Of a stretch of 64,000 bases of DNA, positions 46,115 through 55,525 are shown one piece after another. This stretch comes from Mariniblastus sp. (GTDB lineage Bacteria; Planctomycetota; Planctomycetia; Pirellulales; Pirellulaceae), in NCBI GenBank assembly GCA_014237975.1, contig JABACA010000009.1, forward strand, positions 1-64,000. The letters are read 5' to 3'. The notes under the pieces were generated by a model. It was not told the origin of the DNA and made no database searches. It saw nothing but the letters and a program-made list of their open reading frames with translations. The translations under genes were made by a program, and so were the position numbers. Position 1 is the first letter of the stretch. Every line of letters starts with the position of its first letter.

Positions 46115-49100
46115 CTAAGCAGCCTGCAAAGTCCGGTTTTGATTGGACCATTGAATCCAGTCGCGGACTTCGTTTAGGTCCGGTTTTTTTCCAGAACGGA
46201 TGATTTTGATTCCCTGTTTGGTTTCCGAGAAAGGCTTGACGATCTTGAATAATTCGTCGGGTGACAAGGAGTTCAGCATTTCGGGTTCGGTAATGCCGCA
46301 AGCTACCAGGATCTGTGCATCGTGACCGCGCAGGTTAGGTATCCGGCAGACCAGCTGCGTTTGGTTTTGCCAGGTTTGAATGGTTTTTGCCGATATGGGT
46401 TTGTAGTTGATTTCCTGTGCCATTGACTCGGCCGTGCTGCCCAAAAATTCCTTGATGCTGGAAACACCAATATCCTGTAATCGTTTTGCCGTTTTTGGAC
46501 TGATTGAGGGGGCTGCTTCAATGTGATCCTGTAAATCAAGGTGGAACTTAAGTGGCTTGCCACTATTTTTCGTGTGGGTCGATTTTGACTTGGCTTCCTT
46601 TTTTTCTTTTCGCTTGGTGAAGGAGTTGGCGATGGACAGTTCTGTAGGGCTGGCTGTCTGGGAGGATCGTCGACGTCTGGTTTTTCGAGTTGGAGAGGAA
46701 GGCTGAGGTGTCGCCAGCCTGATCGGTTGACTGGATGGGACAACCTGGTTCATGTCGGGCGGAGATTCGCCATGATCTATCGCCTGTCCTTTGGCGCGGA
46801 TTTGCCGACTGTAACCTGTCAGTGACTGCCAGCGAGACTGGGTCCTGTCCAATGCGCGATACCAACGATTAATCCGTTCTGCCGAATAATCATCCGGTTG
46901 CCAATGAACAGAATTTTCATGTTGGGAACTTAAAACGCGATGCAACCGATCGGCCAACTGCACACTGGTGGTAGTGAACAACTGTTCCGGCTCGGCAATG
47001 CCGATCGATCTGAGTAAATGAGCATCTTCAATTCGCAACCCGGGTACACAGATCATCAACCAGGTAATTGACTGCCATGTGTCAAGGTTATCGGGTGTAA
47101 ACCCGTGATTTGAAAACTCGAGCGTCAGGTTTTTCGTATTCTGGTTCAGTAGATCGGCGACATCCTGAATGCCACATTGTTGCAGGCTAGACGAGTTACT
47201 CGGTGTGAACAGATCGAAGTTGATCAGGGGTGTACTTTCATCAACCAGCGGCGCGAATTCCAGGACTAAGCCGTCATCCGGCAAGGGTGTCTCTGGCAGG
47301 TCGTCATCATTGGGTGTGGCTTGGGTCGATATCGAGTCATTGGTTTCAATGGTTTCCGGACGGTTATTTTTTTTCGGGGTCTGGTCAGCTGCGTAATTGG
47401 CCAGTGGGTATGTAATGGGCGTCGATAAATCAGCAAATACGGTCGTATTGGTAACCGTGCTGTTATCGGTATGAAGGGCGCTGGCAGGATTCACAACCGT
47501 TGACATCGGTTGGTCTCTGGAGGCGACACACTGCCGGGTGTAACGACCCAATTCGGGTAATTCATGGAGTTTGATTCCAAAATCCCGGGCGCGTGATGCG
47601 ACATTGCGATCCGCAGTGACTGCGATAATCTGAATTCCCTGCCGGCAAAAGTTGTTGAGTAATTCCAGCGTTGCCTTGCCTCGCGCCGAATCCAATTCCA
47701 CCCAGATGTCATCCAGTAACATCGGGACCGAAATGCCATGTCGATTCAAAGACTCTACGGCCGCCAAGCAAAGACTCAAGGCGACCTGGTGTTGAGCCAT
47801 CGTATTGAGCGACTGGTAAGAGATACTGTCCTGGTGCCGACCCCCCGTGATGAGTTGAAAGTGATTGCCAGCCTGGGATTCGTGGAGCCAAATCTCTGTC
47901 ACTTCGCCCAACGTCAGCTGGCTGGCCAATTGACCCGCCCGTCGTAGAAGCGGGTCGGGCTGGAAGTCGGGGTAGCGAGGCCGTACGGTGTATTCGGCTA
48001 ACATGTGTGATTTGTCTTCCAGTTGCTTTAACCGGTTTTCGATCTGGCAAAGCTGCAAATCCATTGGATGGGTAGAGTCCCAGTCGATTTGAGTTCGCTG
48101 TTCCCGCAAACTGGCTAGCTGCGTCTCGAGTGGCCCCAGGCAGTTTTCATAATCGACGATCCTGAGGACGAGTTGTTTGCGTTGATTTTGCAGTTCAGTC
48201 AATCGATTCTGGAGGCGATTGGCGTCCGACTGGCTGGGTGAGCCCTGGGGGGAGTGAGTCTCTCCAAAGAACCGGCGACGGGCAATCCAATGTCCTTGTT
48301 CGGCAGCGCAACGCAGATAGGCCGGGTCGGCGTGTAGTACGGCTTGAGCACCGGTGACATCCAGCTGTTGAATCTTCTTCAGAATCTCCTGGCGGCGATT
48401 CAAAAGATGACTCAGGTTTTCCGCCATTTTCGCATATTGCAATCGCAGTTGTTTTAATTCAGCGGTCGTGGAGCGATGCCCAAGGTGTTGATGTTGTCTT
48501 TCCAGTTCTGCCAACAGTTGCTGCAGTTCACTCTGCATTGCGTTGCAGCATTTCAAGATCTGAGATGTCGCTTGTTCAGGATCTCGATGGGGTGTCAATT
48601 GTGAAGTATCCAGCATTTGGTGTGTCGCAGTTTCTGTATTTTTTATCCGCTGTTGCAGGGAATTAAGTAATTGGCGGACCTGGTGGTAAGGGTGTTGCGG
48701 CACATCAAAATCGAGGTTGTTCCAAACGGCCATCTCGTCCCGCAGCCTTAGGCGTTGAGTCTGAACGGCCGTTTGAAGTTGTCGCCCATCGCGAATTTGT
48801 TTATCCAGATCGTCCAGGTTCCCATACAAGGTGGAAAGTAACTCAATGAACCTGGCTGGTTGGACGGAGGGAGTATCTGCATTTGCAATTTCCAGCTGGG
48901 ATCGAGTTTCCCTCACCATGGAATCAGTGGTCGCAATCATCTCACGAAGAGCGGCTAGGTCGTATTGTTTAATTTTGCTTGACAATGCGTCAATTTCGCA
49001 TTCCAGTTTTATCCGCGGTGTATTGTCAATGGATCGTTTTGACTTGCACTGCGATAATAAAAGTGATCGTTCCGATTCGAGTTTTCGGGCCTCAGCAAGG

Positions 49101-49603
49101 ACGAGATTCCGCTCCTCGCTGCGGATGCTGTGTTCGTTGTGAAACGAAAACGGTTCTGTTTGATCTTGCCACGCCGGTTTTCCGGTCACTACGTTGAACC
49201 GGTCCCGAAGTTGCCGAATGATCTGGTTGATAGAGGTGCAGTTCTTGTAGGAGTCGAATTGATAGATCGTGTCGAAAAAAGCTGGCCCTACTTGGAGCAA
49301 ATAATCATTGATGGGCATAGCCAGTTGCGATGAAGTGCAGAGATCTACCGCTAATAAATTCCCATGCAGGACGGCGTTGCGGGTCAGTTTTGTTAGCTGC
49401 TCCCCATTGCGAAACGTCAGATGACCTAAACAGTCAGGATGGTCTTTTGAGAAACCGAACAATACATTTCGGATGTACTTCTGAAGCGTAGTTTTTCCCG
49501 TTCCAGTCGTTCCGAATAGAAGATTGAACCCATGGCTGAATCGTTCCAGATGTACGTTTCGGCAGGCTCCAAAGTTGTCGATTGCCAACTCCGTCAGTTT
49601 CAT
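46115..49603 (-). CDS. AAA ATPase with coiled coil and C-terminal DUF4332-like repeats
   Basis: A giant SMC/RecN-type ATPase of about 1162 residues. The Walker A loop is GTTGTGKTT (31-39), after an opening MKLTELAIDNFG typical of recombination ATPases. About 500 residues of charged, Q/L-rich coiled coil follow, then TMAQHQVALSLCLAAVES as a signature-like helix and Walker B PMLLDDIWVELDSARG with an H-loop-like stretch. The C-terminal third has a polar linker and two helix-hairpin-helix units like DUF4332, both with WLMICVPGL or LVCRIPNL followed by a DAxLL helix. I chose ATG 49603, with GGAG 6 bases before it. No nuclease partner lies near. A role in DNA repair or chromosome upkeep is inferred. 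Confidence 0.75.
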   Translation of the reverse strand: MKLTELAIDNFGACRNVHLERFSHGFNLLFGTTGTGKTTLQKYIRNVLFGFSKDHPDCLGHLTFRNGEQLTKLTRNAVLHGNLLAVDLCTSSQLAMPINDYLLQVGPAFFDTIYQFDSYKNCTSINQIIRQLRDRFNVVTGKPAWQDQTEPFSFHNEHSIRSEERNLVLAEARKLESERSLLLSQCKSKRSIDNTPRIKLECEIDALSSKIKQYDLAALREMIATTDSMVRETRSQLEIANADTPSVQPARFIELLSTLYGNLDDLDKQIRDGRQLQTAVQTQRLRLRDEMAVWNNLDFDVPQHPYHQVRQLLNSLQQRIKNTETATHQMLDTSQLTPHRDPEQATSQILKCCNAMQSELQQLLAELERQHQHLGHRSTTAELKQLRLQYAKMAENLSHLLNRRQEILKKIQQLDVTGAQAVLHADPAYLRCAAEQGHWIARRRFFGETHSPQGSPSQSDANRLQNRLTELQNQRKQLVLRIVDYENCLGPLETQLASLREQRTQIDWDSTHPMDLQLCQIENRLKQLEDKSHMLAEYTVRPRYPDFQPDPLLRRAGQLASQLTLGEVTEIWLHESQAGNHFQLITGGRHQDSISYQSLNTMAQHQVALSLCLAAVESLNRHGISVPMLLDDIWVELDSARGKATLELLNNFCRQGIQIIAVTADRNVASRARDFGIKLHELPELGRYTRQCVASRDQPMSTVVNPASALHTDNSTVTNTTVFADLSTPITYPLANYAADQTPKKNNRPETIETNDSISTQATPNDDDLPETPLPDDGLVLEFAPLVDESTPLINFDLFTPSNSSSLQQCGIQDVADLLNQNTKNLTLEFSNHGFTPDNLDTWQSITWLMICVPGLRIEDAHLLRSIGIAEPEQLFTTTSVQLADRLHRVLSSQHENSVHWQPDDYSAERINRWYRALDRTQSRWQSLTGYSRQIRAKGQAIDHGESPPDMNQVVPSSQPIRLATPQPSSPTRKTRRRRSSQTASPTELSIANSFTKRKEKKEAKSKSTHTKNSGKPLKFHLDLQDHIEAAPSISPKTAKRLQDIGVSSIKEFLGSTAESMAQEINYKPISAKTIQTWQNQTQLVCRIPNLRGHDAQILVACGITEPEMLNSLSPDELFKIVKPFSETKQGIKIIRSGKKPDLNEVRDWIQWSNQNRTLQAA

Positions 49604-49850
49604 TTCCAACTCCATTTTACCCGTCAACCAATCCATGGATCCGTCTGACTGCCTGGCTTTTAGTACGCCGGCCGGTGGAAACTTGTTTGATCATTGAGAA
49701 CAAGGAAGACACCGGCGCATCACGAAAAATCTAGTCCATGTGTTCCTTTGGACCTAGATCAGTTTGGATGCCGTCGGGTTGGGATTAGTCGTTGCTAGCA
49801 AAAGACACGGTTCTTGGGTCAGCCGTTTCACACTCGGGCCGCTTTCATTG

Positions 49851-50381
49851 CTAGATGGGCAGGCTGTCTTGATCGGAACCAGGCTGCCAGGAGAATTCAT
49901 ATCTGTCTTTCAGTTGTTGCCGGGCCAGCAAGATAATCTGGTGCGTGTGACCGACGAAATGAGTCGTCGTATGAAGCACGGCTTGCAGAACAGTGACATC
50001 GAATCCCTGTATGTGACGGGTCGACATCAACTCGGATTCGGTCAGTGGGTTGATCGCTTGGCGAGCGTCATCGATCGTCATGTCACAAAGCTCCAGTAAT
50101 TCGGTTTTTTTGTTGTGGGTGGCGGTATCGAATTCCCCGTCGCGTTGACGATCGTCGGGGATTTGAAGGACGCCGTTAACTCCCCACTGGCGAAGATTTC
50201 CGCAGCAGTGCAACACCAGATTGCCGATACTGTTGGACGAACTGAACGGGGTCCACCAAATCTGATCTTCGGAAAGCTGTCGAAAACAGTTTCTGACTTT
50301 GATCATTGATTGATCCAGTAGATCCAGTGATTGGATTTTGAATTCATGATCCACCGGTTGGTTGGAAATAGGATCGGTCAT
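49851..50381 (-). CDS. DinB-like (DUF1572) four-helix protein
   Basis: A 176-residue four-helix-bundle protein of the DinB superfamily, which includes metal-dependent thiol transferases. The metal-binding histidines appear in NLVLHCCGNLRQW and HTTTHFVGHTHQI. The N-terminal helix (LLDQSMIKVRNCFRQLSEDQI) fits DUF1572. It has no signal peptide and is cytoplasmic. It is separated by 247 bp from the upstream AAA gene on the same strand. Members can use bacillithiol or mycothiol, but in planctomycetes the thiol is unknown. The start ATG 50381 is clear. Confidence 0.75.
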   Translation of the reverse strand: MTDPISNQPVDHEFKIQSLDLLDQSMIKVRNCFRQLSEDQIWWTPFSSSNSIGNLVLHCCGNLRQWGVNGVLQIPDDRQRDGEFDTATHNKKTELLELCDMTIDDARQAINPLTESELMSTRHIQGFDVTVLQAVLHTTTHFVGHTHQIILLARQQLKDRYEFSWQPGSDQDSLPI

Positions 50382-50605
50382 TTTTGCAAATCCACTTGGT
50401 TTGGCTTGGAACCCTCAAGTTAGCTGATTTGTCCCGCGAATAAACGAAGAATTGGAAACTGCGTGATTTTTTTGGGTGTAAAACACCCCGCTGTTGCGTC
50501 CGCTTGGCAGCCGGTTTAATCCAACGGTGACAGTAGCCAGCACAGGTAAACAAAGTTAATATATTAGCTCGGTCATTTCATAATCCAAATCCGGGAAAGA
50601 GTGCA

Positions 50606-51973
50606 ATGGTGGACAGGTTCTTTTTAAGACGAACGATATTCTGTTGCATGGCAATTTCTGCCCTGCCCTTTGCCCTGTTGGGCCAAGAAGACAATCAGCC
50701 TCCCCAGGGTTTCCAGGCATTGTTTAATGGCCAAGATTTATCCGGTTGGCATGCCCTCAAGACGGAAGATCCTCGCAAGTTCCAGGCACTATCGGAGGAC
50801 GACCAAAAGTCTCGCATGGAAGAATCCGCCAAGCCGACTGCCAAGTTCTGGCGGGTCGAAGACGGTGAGATTGTCAACGACGGGAAAGGACCGTTCTTGA
50901 CCTACGAAAAGCCGTTTCGGGACTACGAGTTGTTGATCGATTACAAGACGGTGGCCAATGCGGACAGCGGCGTCTATCTGAAAGAAACGCCCCAGGTTCA
51001 GATCTGGGATACTACCGAGGCCGGGGGGAAATGGAACATTGGTGCCGATAAAGGCTCCGGTGGACTCTGGAATAATACGCCGGGTACTGCTGGACGAGAT
51101 CCACTGGTACTGGCCGACAAACCATTTGGCGAATGGAATCGTTTGCGGCTCCGCCAGATCGGTGCCCGAACCTGGGTCTGGCTAAATGGCAAGTTAGTGG
51201 TCGATGGCGCCCTGATGGAGAACTATTGGGGAAGGGATCTACCCCTGGTTAACACTGGCCGGATTCAGTTGCAGACGCATGGGGGTGAAATTCGCTGGAA
51301 GAATATTTTTGCACGAGAGATAGCTGCCGACGAGGCAAACCAGGTTCTGGCAATGTCCGATAGCGAAGGATTCGAATCGATATTCGATGGGAAGTCTTTT
51401 GCTGGCTGGAAGGGGCCTACCCAAAACTACGAGATTGTTGATGGCGTTGTCCGGTGTAAACCGAAAAAAGGAGGTACGATTTTCACCGAGAATGAATACG
51501 CGGACTTTGTCGCCCGTCTGGAATTCAAACTGCCCCCGGGGGGCAATAACGGCTTGGCCATTCGATATCCCGGAACAGGTGACACCGCGTATGTCGGCAT
51601 GTGTGAACTTCAGGTTCTCGACAGTGAGCATTCGAAATACGCCAAGCTGGATGACCGGCAATACCATGGTAGCGCCTATGGGATACAAGCCGCGCATCGC
51701 GGTTATTTGAGACAGCCCGGTGAATGGAATTTCCAGGAAGTAACCGTCAATGGTTCCAAGATTAAAGTCGAATTAAATGGCTCGGTGATCATGGACTGTG
51801 ACATGAGCCAGATTAATGACTATATGGCCAACACGCCACATCCGGGAAAGGATCGGGTCCGCGGGCATTTTGGTTTGGCCGGGCATAGTGACCCTGTTGA
51901 ATTCCGAAATCTGAAAATCAAGAAATTGGATTCTACTGCGACCAGCGATCGACCCGCGAACAAGAACCAGTGA
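50606..51973 (+). CDS. Two-domain DUF1080 (3-keto-disaccharide hydrolase) protein
   Basis: A secreted carbohydrate-active protein with two DUF1080 domains in one chain. The signal peptide includes MAISALPFALLG. The first domain (about residues 34-240) opens with GFQALFNGQDLSGWHAL and contains DSGVYLKETPQVQIWD; the second (about 255-447) opens with GFESIFDGKSFAGWKG and contains NGLAIRYPGTGD and CELQVLDS. DUF1080 proteins have a concanavalin-like fold, and some hydrolyse 3-keto-glycosides. The start is ATG 50606 with GAAAGAG upstream. The duplication is internal. It is one of several polysaccharide-use genes in the window. Confidence 0.88.
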   Translation: MVDRFFLRRTIFCCMAISALPFALLGQEDNQPPQGFQALFNGQDLSGWHALKTEDPRKFQALSEDDQKSRMEESAKPTAKFWRVEDGEIVNDGKGPFLTYEKPFRDYELLIDYKTVANADSGVYLKETPQVQIWDTTEAGGKWNIGADKGSGGLWNNTPGTAGRDPLVLADKPFGEWNRLRLRQIGARTWVWLNGKLVVDGALMENYWGRDLPLVNTGRIQLQTHGGEIRWKNIFAREIAADEANQVLAMSDSEGFESIFDGKSFAGWKGPTQNYEIVDGVVRCKPKKGGTIFTENEYADFVARLEFKLPPGGNNGLAIRYPGTGDTAYVGMCELQVLDSEHSKYAKLDDRQYHGSAYGIQAAHRGYLRQPGEWNFQEVTVNGSKIKVELNGSVIMDCDMSQINDYMANTPHPGKDRVRGHFGLAGHSDPVEFRNLKIKKLDSTATSDRPANKNQ

Positions 51974-52019
51974 TGAACAGAACCAAGTTGTCAAACTCCA
52001 CTGGGGCTAGCGATCAACC

Positions 52020-52553
52020 ATGTTAAATCTGTTTGCTCGGATTGTATTAGTCGTGTTGTTGGTCATCGGATTGTTGGCATTGATTGGCTGTTTTTTGCCA
52101 CGTGATTACGATTTTCAAGCCCAACTCAAGATGAAGGCTGCGCCCGATACCATTTTCCCGATGATCAATGTCCCTCGAAATTGGAGTCAATGGTCGATGT
52201 GGAGCCCCGACCGAGTACCTGGCCTGAAGGTCGAGTACCGGGGTAACGAAAAGGGCGTTGGCGCCGAGCAGTTTTGGACAGAGGTTCGTGGTAAGGGCAA
52301 GATGTGGATAACGGCCAGCCAGCCAAGCCAGCGAATTGATTATCAAATGCTGTTCGCCGATTTTCCACGAATGGAAAGTTCAATCACCCTCCAGCCAGAC
52401 GGAGATTCGACCACCGTGGTATGGCAGAGTTCGGGTCGTCTGCCGAGTGGGCCGTTTTTTGGCTATTTTGCCTGGCTGTTCGGCCGCCAGATGGAATACC
52501 AATATCAATCGTCTCTCGAGAACCTGAAGCAAGTCGTGGAACAGCAACCCTAG
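52020..52553 (+). CDS. SRPBCC-family protein with N-terminal membrane anchor
   Basis: The first 25 residues are a single hydrophobic helix (IVLVVLLVIGLLALIGCFLP), and LIGC could serve as a lipobox. The rest is a START/polyketide-cyclase-like (SRPBCC) domain: AAPDTIFPMINVPRNWSQWS is its typical opening, and LQPDGDSTTVVWQSSG is a late strand pair. A ligand-binding cavity is expected, but the ligand is unknown. It follows the DUF1080 gene by 46 bp on the same strand and is likely co-transcribed. It converges on the ZIP transporter. Confidence 0.75.
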   Translation: MLNLFARIVLVVLLVIGLLALIGCFLPRDYDFQAQLKMKAAPDTIFPMINVPRNWSQWSMWSPDRVPGLKVEYRGNEKGVGAEQFWTEVRGKGKMWITASQPSQRIDYQMLFADFPRMESSITLQPDGDSTTVVWQSSGRLPSGPFFGYFAWLFGRQMEYQYQSSLENLKQVVEQQP

Positions 52554-52561
52554 CCGACATG

Positions 52562-53461
52562 CTATTCCTGTAATGGAGGCTGTGTTATTTCGTTGTTGCC
52601 CAAATCGTTTTGTTTCGACTTGTTGTGAGAATGGCCCGGTAATGTCTCGATGGCCAAGGCAATCAACACGCCAATGATCAGCATGGCAGACAGTTTCAAT
52701 CGATCGTGCGAATGAAAATGAACCTCCGGCAGCAGGTCGCCCAACGAGATACAAAGGAAAATGCCCGCTGAAAATGCGAGCGCGATCCCCAGGATCATCT
52801 CTCTTGCATCGACAAACTGGTTCACGGTCAGCGTGAACAAGATGGCGCCCAATGGGCACATCAACGAAAAAATGACATTCACTGTCATTTGTTTTGCAGG
52901 AGACCAGCCCTTGGCAGCCATTAAAGACGTGATCGAAAGTGCGTCCAGCGGTTTGTGTAACACGATGGCGATAAAGACACTCAATCCGACTGGATACCAC
53001 GAATTAGACGACTCTGATGTAACGGCTGATGCCAGTGCAATTCCATCAATCAAAGTATGAACTGCCAAGCCAAAACAGAGTCCAATCCATGAAAAATCAA
53101 TACTGCCCTGGTGCTGGTCGCAATGTACGTGATGATGGTCGTCATCACATAAACGTTTGTGTACGTGCTCGTGGTCGTCATCAAATGCCAGGTCGTGTTG
53201 ATGGAAATGGAACATGCGGACCAGGAAAAACATGAACAACAGTCCGAACAGACAAATCGCCAATGCCATCTGTACGTTGCCCAGTACCATGATGGAATGA
53301 GGCAGCAGATGCAGGAATGCAACCCCCAGCATGACTCCTGAGACCAGGCTCAGAATTAACTGGATTCGCTGATGCGTCAGCTTGAAAAAAGACGGCACGG
53401 AGCCGCCCAAGGCAGAGCAAATTGCAATCAGGCAGCAATACAGTATCAGTGTTAGTGACAT
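52562..53461 (-). CDS. ZIP-family divalent metal transporter
   Basis: ZIP proteins bring zinc, iron or manganese into the cytoplasm. This one has about eight hydrophobic segments in 299 residues. A long histidine- and aspartate-rich loop (FHQHDLAFDDDHEHVHKRL and DDDHHHVHCDQH) lies between helices 3 and 4 and should bind metal. The HTLIDGIALA and EVHFHSHD segments hold the metal-site helices. The start is ATG 53461; the longer form in the track begins with TTG. A second His-rich stretch (LPGHSHNKSKQ) is at the C-terminus. The specific metal cannot be told. Confidence 0.88.
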   Translation of the reverse strand: MSLTLILYCCLIAICSALGGSVPSFFKLTHQRIQLILSLVSGVMLGVAFLHLLPHSIMVLGNVQMALAICLFGLLFMFFLVRMFHFHQHDLAFDDDHEHVHKRLCDDDHHHVHCDQHQGSIDFSWIGLCFGLAVHTLIDGIALASAVTSESSNSWYPVGLSVFIAIVLHKPLDALSITSLMAAKGWSPAKQMTVNVIFSLMCPLGAILFTLTVNQFVDAREMILGIALAFSAGIFLCISLGDLLPEVHFHSHDRLKLSAMLIIGVLIALAIETLPGHSHNKSKQNDLGNNEITQPPLQE

Positions 53462-53647
53462 GACGGCGGTTAACAGAGACAAAAAGGAACGGACGCCACA
53501 GTGTAAGAGGGTCCAATCTTAAGCGAACGCTTGACAAAAGCGTAGTGCCAAATCAATAACGGTAACTAAATGTCCGCCAATGGCTTCAAGCTCTGGAAAC
53601 GAGTGTCACTCGGCAGGTGAACTTGTCGCAATCCGCCAAGCCGGTAA

Positions 53648-54649
53648 TCATTGGGATTCGACCGCTGGTTGGACGTTTTCCCTCAGCAAGGACCAAATGG
53701 TCCGCCGGACATGCGACTTGGACGTATATTTGATGACCGAGTGCTGACAATTGGATGTGCGCGACATGTTGATCAGTTGGTTGTTTCCCAGCGGTTGATC
53801 GGGCATTTGAACCCACTGCTCAAACGACCGGAAATTGCCTGCAGATTGACGGATGCAAATCCGTTGGGCGAGGCAGGATACGATGTCGTTGTAGTTTGCA
53901 AAAACAACGGATCGTGTAATCGATTTGGAATGATAGGAATTTCTACAGCATTGACTGGAAAACCGGCATTCCATTACCGGCACAATCATGGCCACATGGT
54001 ATACGGCTTGCTTCTCTGATAAATCGTTATCGGTAAACGCCTTGGCGATTATCTGGCAGCCCAAACTGTAACCGACAATCAACGGTGGGTTGACGGAACC
54101 AAACGCATCGACGGTTGCTGAAAAAATAGCACCTAACCTGACGGCTCGCTGCGACTTGATGCAGAAATCAGTCACGCCATGGCCATTCCGATCTGAATCC
54201 CACGCCCAAATGACAAACCTGATCGGAGGTCGAGGGGGGGGGCAGCAATCGAACAAATTCCGACAAACTTGCCTCCCGCGATGCTTGGCCGAACATTCAT
54301 CGGTGCGATTTCCATGGACGTATAACACCGTCTCACCAATTGAGTCGTCCTGGTGTAATTGCAGCAACTCGGACAGGCTGGACGATGTCCAGCAGCCTCC
54401 GCGAAAGACTTCTACTTTGAGTCTCGACAAATCCGTCGTTTCGCAATTAACTGACCGTGCTGAAACGAACCAGATTTCATCACAGGATTGCACGGTTTCC
54501 TGTTTTTCATCGCCACCCGTGTTGTCCGAACCGGACTCGTCCGAGCCAGTCGGCGTTCTGCTTATTGTTTCAGCCAGGGCTGGTTGCCAACTGGTAGTGC
54601 CAGCCAGGCCAAGCAACAGAACGGTAATAATGAATTGGCGTGCCGGCAT
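53648..54649 (-). CDS. Exported alpha/beta hydrolase with a C9 tract
   Basis: The protein has a signal peptide (FIITVLLLGLAGTTS), a low-complexity Ser/Gly/Asp segment (residues 30-50) and an alpha/beta hydrolase core. VLYVHGNRTDE is the oxyanion block, and GYSLGCQI (193-200) holds the likely nucleophile Ser195. The sequence CCPPPRPP at about 135-142 is encoded partly by nine consecutive C on the coding strand, a slippage-prone tract. It is rich in cysteine for an exported protein. The substrate is unknown. It is transcribed alone. Some DUF900-type proteins are similar in layout. Confidence 0.65.
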   Translation of the reverse strand: MPARQFIITVLLLGLAGTTSWQPALAETISRTPTGSDESGSDNTGGDEKQETVQSCDEIWFVSARSVNCETTDLSRLKVEVFRGGCWTSSSLSELLQLHQDDSIGETVLYVHGNRTDECSAKHRGRQVCRNLFDCCPPPRPPIRFVIWAWDSDRNGHGVTDFCIKSQRAVRLGAIFSATVDAFGSVNPPLIVGYSLGCQIIAKAFTDNDLSEKQAVYHVAMIVPVMECRFSSQCCRNSYHSKSITRSVVFANYNDIVSCLAQRICIRQSAGNFRSFEQWVQMPDQPLGNNQLINMSRTSNCQHSVIKYTSKSHVRRTIWSLLRENVQPAVESQ

Positions 54650-54964
54650 GTTTTTCGGGAAGGCGGTAATTTCAGAAGAATTGTTATAAACGAACTTTGT
54701 TGCCTGGTGGGATTGAATGGATTTGAAAACCGCAGGTCATTCATTGTAGGGTAGTTGCTGGTTTTTCCGTAGCCTGATTTGTTTTGTTGTCAAAAATCAA
54801 CATGATTCACTTGCACATCAATCGATGCGGTGTACGGTTGCAAGACTCGAATCCGTGCGTGAATTAGTTGACGGGTCGAAACTGGCGTTTCAAAGTCGCG
54901 CACCCAAACATGGAATGGCAACCTGGTTTTTGGAAGAGCATCGGGGATTGTCAGGAGGTTTCTC
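54650..54964. other. Divergent intergenic region, hydrolase/lipoprotein
   Basis: These 315 bp hold only the upstream sequences of two divergent genes. A strong ribosome site AGGAGGT at 54953-54959 serves the lipoprotein gene. I see no hairpin or RNA gene. Confidence 0.5.
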
Positions 54965-55306
54965 ATGAAAAACGCGATTTTAATTGCTGCCGTTGGGGCG
55001 ATGCTATTGGCAACTTCGGGCTGTAATTCCTGCCGACATTGGTTCCGTGGTTCAGCATGTAACACATGCCAACCGCCAATGGCACAACCTTGCGGAATGA
55101 ACACCGTTGGTCCATGCACTGATGGTACTTGCGGATCAGGAGTATACGATCAAAATCCTGCTTCGATACCCGCTTCAGGTTTCGCGACACCTAACACTGG
55201 AGTTCAGTATTACAACCAGCAGGGAATTGAGACGTTGCCTTCATCGGAAGTCTATGGAAATTCCAATATGGTCACGCCTCCCATAGGTCCCGCGAACGGC
55301 GGCTAG
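54965..55306 (+). CDS. Small cysteine-rich lipoprotein
   Basis: A 113-residue lipoprotein: signal helix (AILIAAVGAMLLATSGC) with the lipobox TSGC at Cys20. The mature part has eight further cysteines within 40 residues (for instance NSCRHWFRGSACNTCQ), then a glycine-, asparagine- and serine-rich tail. The cysteines could bind metal or form disulfides. AGGAGGT sits 5 bases before the ATG, so expression should be good. No family is recognised. The next gene on this strand is 219 bp away, so it may be transcribed alone. Confidence 0.75.
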   Translation: MKNAILIAAVGAMLLATSGCNSCRHWFRGSACNTCQPPMAQPCGMNTVGPCTDGTCGSGVYDQNPASIPASGFATPNTGVQYYNQQGIETLPSSEVYGNSNMVTPPIGPANGG

Positions 55307-55525
55307 GTCACGCAGCTCTCTCGATGTAAACAAAATGCGACAGGGTTTTCCGGTCGTATTTTGCTGCGCTGGCCGACACCGGAAGGTTGAATAATCTCCG
55401 TTGACAATACGTGAAATCACCCGTTTATTGATCCCTGTCCCTGGGATTCACTGGAAATGTTTGTTCGATGCCGTGGCCGGACGGTACAATACGTCAAGGA
55501 AGCCGAACTTCGGGAAAACTAACCA

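Noticed and set aside
50467-50493. GGGTGT-AAA-ACACCC hairpin next to a T-run
   Set aside because: The T-run precedes the stem on the plus strand and becomes A on the minus strand, so it is not a terminator on either strand.
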